A stretch of DNA of 64,000 bases. Source: JAWKOK01 sp963698255 (lineage in GTDB: Bacteria > Chloroflexota > Anaerolineae > Caldilineales > Caldilineaceae). The notes beneath the pieces were generated by a model that saw nothing but the letters and a program-made list of their open reading frames with translations, was not told the origin of the DNA and made no database searches. Below, one piece after another: positions 1 through 8,270 of this stretch. Both the position numbers and the translations under genes were made by a program. The stretch spans positions 1 to 64,000 of the forward strand of contig CAVOQD010000006.1 of the NCBI GenBank assembly GCA_963698255.1. The letters run 5' to 3'. Numbering within the stretch: position 1 is the first letter of the stretch; every line of letters begins with the position of its first letter.

Positions 1-12
1 CACCCCTGTCCC

Positions 13-939
13 TCACGGCAAATACTGCGCCCAATGATGTTCCGAGCGCTGCGGCCGTGGGTTGAAGGCCATCTCGATGCAGAAATCGGCCATGGCTTTG
101 ACAACCCACTCGAAGTAGTGGGGCGTGACGCTGTTGATGTCCATGTCCGGCGCGGCGTTCATGAAGTCGATGGCATAGGGGACGCCGTCGCGGATGGCGA
201 ACTCGACGCTGTTCATGTCGTAGCCCAATGCCCGGTTGAGGATGCGGGCGTATTCAACGACCTTCTCGCCGACTTCCGGCGCCAGATGGTCGTGCTCGAC
301 CAGGTAGCGGCGCTCGCCGGGATCGTACTTGATGGGCATGATGTTCTCCTGCCCGATGCAGATGCAGCGCACAAATTGGTCCCACTCGATGAACTCTTGC
401 AGCACCATGCAGAGCGTGCCCGTCTTGTCGTAGGCCTGGATCAGTTCGTCGACCGTGTTCACTTTGTAGACGTGACGCCAACCGCCGCCCCAGGCGTCCT
501 TGAGGATCGCCGGCAGACCCACATACTCGACGATGGCATCCCAGTCAAGCGGATAGGTCAGATTGCGCAGACTCTCATCGACGACGCCTTCCGGGTACTT
601 CTTCATGGGCAGGACGACGGTGCGCGGGCCGGGCACGCCCAGCTTTTCGGCCAGGCTGGCTTCGAAATATTTGTCATCGGCTCCCCACCAGAAGGGGTTG
701 TTGATGACATAGGCGCCCTGGAGTACCGCGTTCTTCAGATAGGCGCGGTAGTAGGGAATCTCGTGGCTGATGCGGTCGACGATCACATCATACTCGACGG
801 GTTCGTTCATGCGTGAGCCCCCGAGCTTCACATACTCAGCGATCACGCCGGCATTGCGCTGGTTGACCTCCTCCAGAAATGCCGGCGGAAAACTCCACTC
901 ACGTCCCACAATCAACCCGATCTTTTTAGCGTCGCTCAT
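13..939 (-). CDS. ATP-grasp domain protein (RimK/carboxylate-amine ligase-like)
   Basis: Predicted cytoplasmic ATP-grasp enzyme of 308 residues with no signal peptide or membrane segment. The ATP-grasp core covers about residues 95-270: Lys147 followed by Gly-Gly-Gly at 151-153 looks like the flexible nucleotide loop, the stretch around residues 180-190 (LQEFIEWDQF) is the adenine-contact strand, and Glu246, Asp258 and Asn261 in IDFMNAAPD fit the metal-binding positions. Family members join a carboxylate to an amine, thiol or imino group through an acyl-phosphate; the substrates here cannot be told. It is the last gene of a four-gene minus-strand run, 24 bases after the esterase gene. The family call is firm, the function open. 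Confidence 0.82.
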   Translation of the reverse strand: MSDAKKIGLIVGREWSFPPAFLEEVNQRNAGVIAEYVKLGGSRMNEPVEYDVIVDRISHEIPYYRAYLKNAVLQGAYVINNPFWWGADDKYFEASLAEKLGVPGPRTVVLPMKKYPEGVVDESLRNLTYPLDWDAIVEYVGLPAILKDAWGGGWRHVYKVNTVDELIQAYDKTGTLCMVLQEFIEWDQFVRCICIGQENIMPIKYDPGERRYLVEHDHLAPEVGEKVVEYARILNRALGYDMNSVEFAIRDGVPYAIDFMNAAPDMDINSVTPHYFEWVVKAMADFCIEMAFNPRPQRSEHHWAQYLP

Positions 940-963
940 TGTGTCCCCCCGATGATGGATGAT

Positions 964-1683
964 CTAGTCCGATCCATTGACATAGCGCCGAAGCATCTCC
1001 TGCCAGTAGGGCCAGTCATGGCTCCAGCCGTTCCATTCGCGATATGCGTGCCAGATGTTCTTGCTCCAGAGCGCCTGGCTGAGCGCCCGGTTGTTTTCGA
1101 TATGCGGATCGTCTTCACCCACGGCGATGACAATGTCCATGTTGCGCAGTGCGTCCAGTTGCCACGAGTCATGCAGGTTGGGCACATATTGGCTCGGTGT
1201 GTTGAAGTACACATTGGTGTCGTGGTAGCCGTCAAAAAAGCTGGTCATGTCATACTTGCCGCTGAAGGCCAGCAATCGACCGAACAGATGGGGGTGGCGG
1301 AAGGCGATGTTCATGGCGTGATAGGCGCCAAAGCTGCATCCATGGGCGATCATGAATGGATTGGCGTTCAGACTTCGGGTCAGCGGCAGTACCTCATTGA
1401 CGACATAGTCTTCATACTGCATGTGGCGGGTGATGCGACCTGACGGATGGCACCAGCGGCAGTAGAAGCTCTCGGCGTCGACGCTGTCGACACAGGTGAT
1501 CTGTAGCCAACCCTTTTCCAGCGGCTCGGCCAGCGCGTCGATCATGCCCCGGTCTTCATATTCGTAGTAGCGCCCCATGCTGGTCGGAAAGACCAACATG
1601 CGTGCGCCTGCGTGGCCAAAGACCAGCAGTTCCATGTCTCGGTTTAACCGGGGACTATACCAACGATGATATTCTCGATTCAT
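964..1683 (-). CDS. Esterase-family alpha/beta hydrolase (putative esterase, EstD/FGH-like)
   Basis: A 239-residue alpha/beta hydrolase of the 'putative esterase' family (S-formylglutathione hydrolase, antigen-85 and enterochelin esterase relatives). The nucleophile elbow is G-C-S-F-G at 115-119 with Ser117. His222 in GWSHDWPYW is the likely catalytic His, and Asp191 or Asp192 in GEDDP could be the acid. There is no signal peptide, so it is probably intracellular. It lies between the subtilase gene (30-base gap) and the ATP-grasp gene (24-base gap) and is probably cotranscribed with both. The substrate is unknown; pairing with an ATP-grasp ligase suggests hydrolysis and ligation acting on related amide or ester compounds, which is inference. 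Confidence 0.82.
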   Translation of the reverse strand: MNREYHRWYSPRLNRDMELLVFGHAGARMLVFPTSMGRYYEYEDRGMIDALAEPLEKGWLQITCVDSVDAESFYCRWCHPSGRITRHMQYEDYVVNEVLPLTRSLNANPFMIAHGCSFGAYHAMNIAFRHPHLFGRLLAFSGKYDMTSFFDGYHDTNVYFNTPSQYVPNLHDSWQLDALRNMDIVIAVGEDDPHIENNRALSQALWSKNIWHAYREWNGWSHDWPYWQEMLRRYVNGSD

Positions 1684-1713
1684 GTTTGCTGTTCCAAAGT
1701 GGTGGGGCGAAGA

Positions 1714-3651
1714 CTATCCGCCCGCAGCGCCGACGTTAAACACGGAGTGGGGCTGACGATAGCCGCCTTCATCGCGCAATGGATTTTCCGGATCAACGTG
1801 CCAATCGCCACCAGGCGAATGCCGGTCACTGACCCAAAATCGGTAGCGCTGTTTGCCCGGCGCAATGGGCACGACTGTATGCCACCAGCCGACGGGCGTT
1901 CGCTGAAGCGGGATCGCACCCGGCGTCCAATGGTTGAACGAGCCGATCAGGCCGACTGCACGTGCCTGTGGTGCATAGATCCCAACATAGACACGCCGTT
2001 CCTGGCCGGAAAGAGGCCGGTCAACAATATCCTCATGGGAGACTTTACCCTGGATCAACCATCTCCGCAACATGCTATCTGACACCTCTGTGTTGCTGCG
2101 TGGATAGCCGGCCAGTATACCGCCGGGCGAGCGCAGGGCGGCGGCCACAGCCAGTAAAGGTTGAAGAATGCCGGCAGCCTGATCATCAGACCAATGGGGT
2201 GGATGCCAGGCTGTTGTCATCATCAACGTCTTCACCTGCTGGCCGGTCAAGGAGGGGTTTGCTTGCATCATCTGCGCAGCGACGGCCGAGACCTGGGCGA
2301 CTGAGACACTGGTTCCGTCCACATGCTGATAGGCGTCATGGACCCATTTGTGGGCATTCATGCGTTTGCGCAGCGATTGCCAGATCTCCGGCAATGAGTC
2401 CGATCGATCGACAGCCGCGGCCCGCCGGGAGAGAAGCGTGCCAAGCCGTTGATGATCGTCGTCAACATGCATTACCGAGTGCCAATGATCCAGAAGCGCA
2501 TCCACATGCTTCTGATCGTCTCCCAAAAGCGTCTGACGCAGCCGGGCAATGGCATGCATCTCGCGGAAGACGGCATTGACCGGTAGGATCGGCGACGGTA
2601 AATAGCGTCCCAACGCCAGGATCTCCGGTTTCTGCACCCGGTTCTTGCCGTCTGCGACCGTTTCAATATTGTGGTGATAGCGCGTCAAACGCGAATACTT
2701 CTCGGGGGCATGCACATTCCAACGCCGATTGTGATCGTCGTAGCCGCCGACCGTCAGCACCGATGGAGCCTGCGCAGGAGCCAGAATGTGAGGCCGTCCG
2801 CTGTTTCCGGCCGCGGCCGCCACCAGCACGCCCCGTGCGCTCAGATCCTCTGCGGCCCGGCAAACGGCATTCTCATACCAGGGCTGCGGAAAGTCACCGC
2901 CGACGCTGACATTGAGCACGCGAACGCTGTATCGCTCCCAGTTGTCGTTGCGCAGAAGCCAGTTGAAGCCGGTCAAGATCTCAGACTCCGGAATTCGTCC
3001 ATCGCCCAGGCCGATCTTGATGGGCAAAATGTTGGCGGCCGGTGCATAGCCGCGAAAATGACCATTGCTGAGCAGACCATTGCCGGCCGCCACGACCGTC
3101 GTCATCTGACCATGCCAGCTCACACCGGATCCGTCCCACAGACTCGTCTGGTCCAATCCAATCGTTTCGCGCCCTCCGGTCAGGTCGACATAGGTCAGGA
3201 GTCGCGTTTCCTGTTCGCTCAGCCGCGCACGAAGCTGGGCCGGTGACCATCTCGACCACTCCGGAGCGCCGGGGAATGTCGATGACGAGAGCAGATCCGG
3301 GTGCGGATAGAAGCCGCTGTCTAGAAATGCGATGGTGACGTTGCGCCCGCCAAAGGCGGCATAGTCGGGCAGCCGGATCGGCTGAGCCAACACGGTCTCT
3401 TCTTCAACGTGCCAATAGGGAAAGGTCGTATGTGGATCGGTGTTGATATTAAGCGGAGACGGCGAGAACTCATCGCCATACCGGTCTGAAATCTGCGCTG
3501 CACATTGAGGACAGACACCATCTGCGATTGACCAGCCTGGGAAGGCCGCAGAGAGCCTCCGTTTCACCGGCTCGCTCAGTTGGTCAGCCTTGGCCAAAAC
3601 TCGTGGATCGGCGGGTCTATCGCAGATCGGACAATTATCCAACCGGTTCAC
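1714..3651 (-). CDS. Subtilisin-like (S8) serine protease with N-terminal zinc-ribbon and C-terminal glycogen-binding-like domain
   Basis: A 645-residue intracellular-type S8 peptidase. Two CxxC pairs (7-10 and 47-50) form a probable zinc ribbon. The catalytic triad is visible: Asp111 (IAFLDSGF), His180 (SWHGQMTTVVAAG) and Ser448 (DGTSVSVAQ), with oxyanion Asn283 (AAGNSG). A roughly 85-residue mostly helical insert (about 358-442) sits between the oxyanion Asn and the catalytic Ser, where most subtilases are short. The last 100 residues (VYVGIYAPQARAVGLIGSFN onward) resemble the E-set/CBM48 glycogen-binding fold of AMPK-beta and branching enzymes. There is no signal peptide. Its start overlaps the stop of the upstream Ig-like gene by four bases, indicating translational coupling. 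Protease activity is likely; the target is unknown. Confidence 0.87.
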   Translation of the reverse strand: MNRLDNCPICDRPADPRVLAKADQLSEPVKRRLSAAFPGWSIADGVCPQCAAQISDRYGDEFSPSPLNINTDPHTTFPYWHVEEETVLAQPIRLPDYAAFGGRNVTIAFLDSGFYPHPDLLSSSTFPGAPEWSRWSPAQLRARLSEQETRLLTYVDLTGGRETIGLDQTSLWDGSGVSWHGQMTTVVAAGNGLLSNGHFRGYAPAANILPIKIGLGDGRIPESEILTGFNWLLRNDNWERYSVRVLNVSVGGDFPQPWYENAVCRAAEDLSARGVLVAAAAGNSGRPHILAPAQAPSVLTVGGYDDHNRRWNVHAPEKYSRLTRYHHNIETVADGKNRVQKPEILALGRYLPSPILPVNAVFREMHAIARLRQTLLGDDQKHVDALLDHWHSVMHVDDDHQRLGTLLSRRAAAVDRSDSLPEIWQSLRKRMNAHKWVHDAYQHVDGTSVSVAQVSAVAAQMMQANPSLTGQQVKTLMMTTAWHPPHWSDDQAAGILQPLLAVAAALRSPGGILAGYPRSNTEVSDSMLRRWLIQGKVSHEDIVDRPLSGQERRVYVGIYAPQARAVGLIGSFNHWTPGAIPLQRTPVGWWHTVVPIAPGKQRYRFWVSDRHSPGGDWHVDPENPLRDEGGYRQPHSVFNVGAAGG

Positions 3652-4061
3652 CCTTGAGCGCCGGAATTGAGTTCATCCCAGGCCACACCCATGCCAAAAC
3701 CGGGTTCGTTTGCGTCCGGGTTGCGAAATTCCAATACCATGTCGAATTCTTGCACATCGCGGACTTCGGGATGTGCACTGATGCCGACGGTCAATTCAGC
3801 GACCACACGATAGGTCGCCCCGGGCTTAGGATCGCGCAGATGCAGGGTTGTTTCGACGCGCTGCTCGCTCTGCGCCATCAGATACACGCTGGTGTTTTCG
3901 CTGCCATTCGGGTCGAGAACCCGGATTTCGACATTGGGCTGTTCGTCTTGCACCGCGGTAATCCAACAGCGGGTCCAGATACGCTTCATATCCGGGTAGG
4001 GATAGAGAACGATCCGGTCAAATTTCAGATCAACATCATCTTCAAAAAGAGGAATTTCCAT
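3648..4061 (-). CDS. Small Ig-like/beta-sandwich hypothetical protein
   Basis: A 137-residue protein without signal peptide, transmembrane helix or recognised catalytic motif. Alternating hydrophobic strands and phrases such as VEIRVLDPNGSENTSVYLM and GATYRVVAELTV suggest an immunoglobulin-like beta-sandwich. The last four bases overlap the subtilase start, so the two proteins are probably made in fixed ratio. It could be a binding partner, inhibitor or chaperone of the protease. This is the first gene of the four-gene unit, and its start lies about 80 bases from the 3' end of the tRNA-Sec gene on the same strand. Function unknown. Confidence 0.7.
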   Translation of the reverse strand: MEIPLFEDDVDLKFDRIVLYPYPDMKRIWTRCWITAVQDEQPNVEIRVLDPNGSENTSVYLMAQSEQRVETTLHLRDPKPGATYRVVAELTVGISAHPEVRDVQEFDMVLEFRNPDANEPGFGMGVAWDELNSGAQG

Positions 4062-4141
4062 GCATTCCGACCCAAAAATGACGAACCGTGTACGACTGAA
4101 ATCCGCGGGCGGCGGAGATAGTCTCTACTTCAACCAACGGA

Positions 4142-4237
<96 letters not shown>

Positions 4238-4243
4238 AGGTAC

Positions 4244-4272
4244 ATTGTACAGATTTCGGCAGTGCGCCGCAA
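4244..4272 (-). promoter_or_regulatory. Sigma-70-type promoter for tRNA-Sec
   Basis: On the minus strand TTGCGG (4267-4272) and TACAAT (4244-4249) are separated by exactly 17 bases, and the -10 box ends seven bases before the first G of the tRNA. This fits a housekeeping promoter. It may also read through into the downstream Ig-like/subtilase operon, since no terminator is seen between 4142 and 4061. Confidence 0.55.
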
Positions 4273-4667
4273 GATCCGCCTCGATAAGTGATGTGACGCT
4301 GGTTCCACACTCCGATTCGACGATCAAGAGCGGCGGACCCGGGGCGTAACCGAGAGGGGAAGCGGAGCGTATATGTTCTCGTGCGATCCATGTGCATGCA
4401 GTCGGCTAGGGTTCACTGTTTGACAGCCGGTTTCGCTTGCGGCTTTGGGGAAAAACAGAGTACAATCGTTGCGCGAACAGGCCGTTTCGGAGTTGACTTC
4501 CAGAGGACAAGCCACAAAATCGTCGAGCCATTGGCCTTCTTGTCTGTAGCGGAGACATTTTGTGTATTCTTTCTCCAGGACTGCCTCTTCGCCCGACAGA
4601 TTGCTGTCTGCAACCGACAAACCGCATTGCTGAACACGCCATACACAATAATTCCGGGGATTTTACC
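4273..4667. other. Intergenic region without a recognised gene
   Basis: About 395 bases between the divergently transcribed tRNA-Sec and the sortase-like gene. Short open frames occur on both strands, but none has a convincing ribosome site or protein-like composition. It probably holds the leader and promoter of the envelope cluster that starts at 4668. Confidence 0.4.
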
Positions 4668-5369
4668 ATGCCATTTTTTCATTCAGGTTTCACGAGTTTC
4701 ATGTCTAGATCGTGGTCCATCTATTCCACCCTTCTGCTGATGTCACTGCTGCTTTTTGCTCTTGGCGCCTGCACGGCCATTCCCCAGACTTTGCCGGAAG
4801 CCACCGAAGCGCCAACATCCGAGCCAACCGGCGAAGAGACGGCAGCGGATGTCGAGACTTCCTTCGAAAGCATCGACCCGCTGTCGGCGGATCAGGCGTT
4901 GGCGCCGGTCGCGCTCAGCATTCCGGCGGTTGGGTTGGAAACGGCGGTTGAAGCCATGGGCTGGACCGTCACAGAGTCTGACGGCCAACGCACAACCAAG
5001 TGGATTGTGCCGGAGAGCGCGGCAGGATGGCACGTGAACAGCGTGGGCGTCGGCGCAGTTGGCAACCTGATCCTGTCAGGGCATCAGGTGCAAGGCGATG
5101 CCGTATTTGCGCCCCTATCATTGGGCGATGTGGAAGCAGGGCAAGAGGTGCTGGTCGAAGATGAAGAGGGCGTCCTCTTTGTCTACCAGATCGTTGATGT
5201 CTCCGAGCCGATTCCGGCAACCGGCGCAAGTGAGGCCGAAATCGCCCAGGCCATGGACTATCTCGCGCCGACCGACGGCGCCGCGCTGACGTTGATCACC
5301 GGGTGGCCCGACTTCACGACGACGCATCGGGTCTTCGCGCGTGCCGAGCTGCTGGGCGTCCAAAAGTAG
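4668..5369 (+). CDS. Sortase-domain lipoprotein lacking the catalytic cysteine
   Basis: A 233-residue exported protein. The N-terminal hydrophobic segment ends in a lipobox (FALGAC), so it is a predicted lipoprotein, followed by a Pro/Thr/Glu-rich linker. From about residue 80 the sequence follows a sortase barrel: catalytic His in LILSGHQVQG, the strand ALTLITGWPDFTT where active sortases carry TLxTC, and the late Arg in THRVFARA. The Cys is replaced by Gly, and the only Cys in the protein is the lipobox one, so transpeptidase activity in the usual form is not possible. The start at 4668 follows a GGGGA ribosome site; a second in-frame ATG lies at 4701. It opens the envelope cluster. Confidence 0.78.
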   Translation: MPFFHSGFTSFMSRSWSIYSTLLLMSLLLFALGACTAIPQTLPEATEAPTSEPTGEETAADVETSFESIDPLSADQALAPVALSIPAVGLETAVEAMGWTVTESDGQRTTKWIVPESAAGWHVNSVGVGAVGNLILSGHQVQGDAVFAPLSLGDVEAGQEVLVEDEEGVLFVYQIVDVSEPIPATGASEAEIAQAMDYLAPTDGAALTLITGWPDFTTTHRVFARAELLGVQK

Positions 5370-5413
5370 AGAGTTACCAGTTCATGTTTCGTGAGTTTGT
5401 CGACTAGCCGCCA

Positions 5414-7069
5414 ATGAAGCAATCTACCGATAGGGTACGCTGCTCCGTCATTGTACCCGTCTACAATGGCGAAAAGACCATCGAACGTTGTCTTGACGCG
5501 CTCGCCAGTCAAGATCTGGCGTCGACTGACTATGAGATCATCGTCGTCGATGACGGATCTCACGACAATACGCCCCAAGTTGTAGATGACTGGCGCGGCC
5601 GCCATCCATCGATCCGAACTCGGCTGATTCAGCAGGAAAACGCCGGCCCGGCTGCGGCGCGAAATTACGGCGCACGGGAAGCCAATGCCCAGCTTCTGCT
5701 CTTCACCGATGCCGACTGCGCTCCACTGCCCCATTGGATTGTTGCCCTGAGTCGCCCTTTTGATGACGAGACGGTCGTCGGCGCCAAAGGAGCCTATGTC
5801 ACCGAGCAGGCGGCTCTCACGCCGCTTTTTGTCCAGGCCGAATACGAAGATCGCTATGATCGCATGGCCGGGCAGACACAGATCGATTTCATCGACACCT
5901 ATTCCGCCGCCTATCGACGCGATGTTTTTCTGGAAAACGAAGGATTTGACCCCATTTTTACGACTGCAAGTGTGGAAGATCAGGAACTGAGCTTCCGCCT
6001 GGCGCGCAAAGGCTACCGGTTGGTTTTCGAACCGAAGGCCCAGGTGTCACACATCCATGACACCGACCTGCGCGAGTACATGCGCCGCAAGTACTACATC
6101 GGCTATTGGAAAGCGCTGCTGACGCGCTGGCATCCCGAGCGAATGGTGCAGGACAGCCATACGCCTCAGGTGTTGAAGATCCAGATCGTGCTGCTGGCGA
6201 TGATCTTGGGGACGGCGACGTTGATGATAGGCGGTCTGGTCTGGTCGCCCCTGCGCTGGCTCTGGATTCCGCTGGCGGCTCTGGTAATTGCCTTTGTCCT
6301 GACGGCATTGCCGTTTCTTCGCAAACTGGCCCACGAATCCTGGCGTTTGGCATTTTTCGGGCTGATACTGCTGGGCGCGCGTGCGCTGGCGTTGGGCTGT
6401 GGGTTTCTGGTCGGCACGATTCATTTCGCAGGCACGCTTCCGGGCGCCCGTCAGCCGGTCATTCCGGGCTGGAAACGTCTGATCAAGCGGTCAGTAGATG
6501 TCGCAGGCGCACTTTTCGGTCTGCTCATTTCGATCCCGCTCGTCGCCGTCGCTGCCATCGCCATTAAATTCGACACGCCGGGTCCGGTCATCTACCATCA
6601 GGTACGCATCGGCGAGGACGGACGTCCATTCCGTATCATCAAACTGCGCAGCATGGTCCAGGATGCCGACACCCAATTGGATGGATTGATCGATCTGGAT
6701 GCATTGCCGGAGCCTGTGTACAAACTCGCCGACGATCCCAGGGTGACAAGGGTGGGACGGTTCCTGCGTCGAACGAGTCTGGATGAAGCGCCGCAACTCA
6801 TCAACGTATTACGCGGTGAAATGAGCCTGGTCGGGCCTCGACCTGAAGAAGAACGCATCGTCCGCCTCTACTCAGATGAACAACGGCGGCGGTTGGCCGT
6901 CAAACCCGGATTGACCGGGCCTATGCAGATCAATGGGCGAGGCAATCTGGGCCTGCAAGAACGCTTGAAGCTTGAGATCAACTACATCGACAACTACAGC
7001 CTGATGCACGACTTCGAAATCATATTGCGAACCATTCCTGCAATTCTCCGCGGCAACGGTGCATACTAG
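5414..7069 (+). CDS. Fusion of GT2 glycosyltransferase and polyprenyl-phosphate sugar-1-phosphate transferase
   Basis: An intact 551-residue membrane enzyme with two parts. Residues 1-240 are a GT2 (GT-A) glycosyltransferase with VIVPVYNG, the DDG at 46-48 and a metal-binding DAD at 99-101. Two to three transmembrane helices follow (about 265-350). The C-terminal 200 residues are a bacterial sugar transferase (WbaP/PglC type) with KRSVDVAGALFGLLI, FRIIKLRSM, RTSLDEAPQL and SLVGPRP. PglC-type enzymes move a sugar-1-phosphate onto undecaprenyl phosphate, so the fusion may both prime and extend a lipid-linked glycan. It lies 44 bases after the sortase-like gene and 42 bases before the SH3/DUF11 gene. 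Confidence 0.9.
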   Translation: MKQSTDRVRCSVIVPVYNGEKTIERCLDALASQDLASTDYEIIVVDDGSHDNTPQVVDDWRGRHPSIRTRLIQQENAGPAAARNYGAREANAQLLLFTDADCAPLPHWIVALSRPFDDETVVGAKGAYVTEQAALTPLFVQAEYEDRYDRMAGQTQIDFIDTYSAAYRRDVFLENEGFDPIFTTASVEDQELSFRLARKGYRLVFEPKAQVSHIHDTDLREYMRRKYYIGYWKALLTRWHPERMVQDSHTPQVLKIQIVLLAMILGTATLMIGGLVWSPLRWLWIPLAALVIAFVLTALPFLRKLAHESWRLAFFGLILLGARALALGCGFLVGTIHFAGTLPGARQPVIPGWKRLIKRSVDVAGALFGLLISIPLVAVAAIAIKFDTPGPVIYHQVRIGEDGRPFRIIKLRSMVQDADTQLDGLIDLDALPEPVYKLADDPRVTRVGRFLRRTSLDEAPQLINVLRGEMSLVGPRPEEERIVRLYSDEQRRRLAVKPGLTGPMQINGRGNLGLQERLKLEINYIDNYSLMHDFEIILRTIPAILRGNGAY

Positions 7070-7111
7070 GTAGTAGCCAGAAGCATCTCCTGTAAGGAAG
7101 GAAAACGAACG

Positions 7112-8177
7112 ATGAAAATGCCGAAGAGCAGAACCTCGAAACGTCGAATGTGGATCGGTGGCTTGGCCATTGTTTTTGCTGCACTATTGATGATCTCCTA
7201 CCTGCCGACATGGGCTGCACCGGAGTCGTCTCCACACAATCAGACAGTGCCCGTGCCCACACCGAAGCCGGATGCCACCAAGGTGCCGACAGCAACACCG
7301 TCTCGAGATGATTCCGACGACGATGATGATGACGACAACGGAGGCGGCTCTGAAGTGCCGACACCCCTGCCGATTGACACGCCCGAGCCTGCAGATCCCG
7401 GCGGACGGCGGTGGAAGCCTAGCGGACCCCCTGGCAGGCGATCTGCTCAGCGGAGAGGTTGTTGTCGTACGGCTCAACGTCCGAGCCGGGCCGGGTACCG
7501 GATACGATATCGTCGGCACCCTCAGCAACGGCAATGTTGTACAGTTGTTGGGACGCAATGAGGCCGGTACCTGGTGGGCCCTCTGCTGTGTAGGCGAGGA
7601 CAGCCAGCCCGGTTGGGTCAGCGCCCAGTTCATCAAGCCCGGCGGTTCACGGACTGACGTCAACAATGCGTTGCCCATCTTGCAGAATCTGACGGATCTG
7701 AAGTCATTGGCGGTTCCGGAAGCGTCCGCTTCCGCTGTCGATGCAGCGATTGTGGAAGAGAATGCAACCGTGGATGCAACCGAACTAACGCTGACCGTTA
7801 CCCAGTTCCCGCCCTACGTCGCCCAGGGCGACTCGCTTGAACTGCGTTTCACGGTGACGAACAATGGCGGTTCGGATGCGACCAACGTCTCCTTGAGCGA
7901 TCAGCTTCCTGAGGGATTGACCTACGTCTCCGCCAGCGCCGGTGCAGGTGGAACGGCCGACCAGTCCGGTAGCGGAGACGAGCCGATCGTTCGCTTTGAC
8001 TGGCCGCAGTTGGCCGCAGGCGAATCCGCCACGGCGGTCATTTCGGTGGTGATCGACGGCGGTCTGCCGTTTGGTGCGGTGATCGACAACCTGGCTGCCG
8101 TCAGCGCGGACAACGCATCCAGCGTCACCAACGGCATATCCATCGGCATGGCCCCTTTGACGCTGCCCGACTTCTAA
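7112..8177 (+). CDS. Secreted SH3b/DUF11 surface protein (one frameshift)
   Basis: A ribosome site (AAGGAAGG) precedes the ATG. The product has an N-terminal membrane anchor or signal (MWIGGLAIVFAALLMISYL), a Pro/Thr linker with a run of Asp, a bacterial SH3 domain (VVVRLNVRAGPGTGYDIVGT, ending GWVSAQFIKPGG) and a DUF11/CARDB-like beta domain (LELRFTVTNNGGSDATNVSL). The linker is in one frame and the SH3 and DUF11 parts in another; the switch falls near 7400-7420 in a G-rich stretch and needs one base. Such proteins bind cell-wall or extracellular polymers. The place in the cluster suggests a surface role connected with the glycan made by the neighbours. Confidence 0.75.
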
Positions 8178-8270
8178 AAGGACGCTCATGTGGGCGGGAA
8201 ACCGGAATTGCACAGCCTTCTCTGATATGATGGCAGTTTCACCCGCAGCCCGATATGAGCCTAGAAAGCA

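Noticed and set aside
13..4061. Graspetide or lanthipeptide-type RiPP cluster
   Set aside because: No precursor-like small Cys/Thr/Glu-rich ORF or export gene is found nearby, so the ATP-grasp enzyme cannot be assigned to this class.
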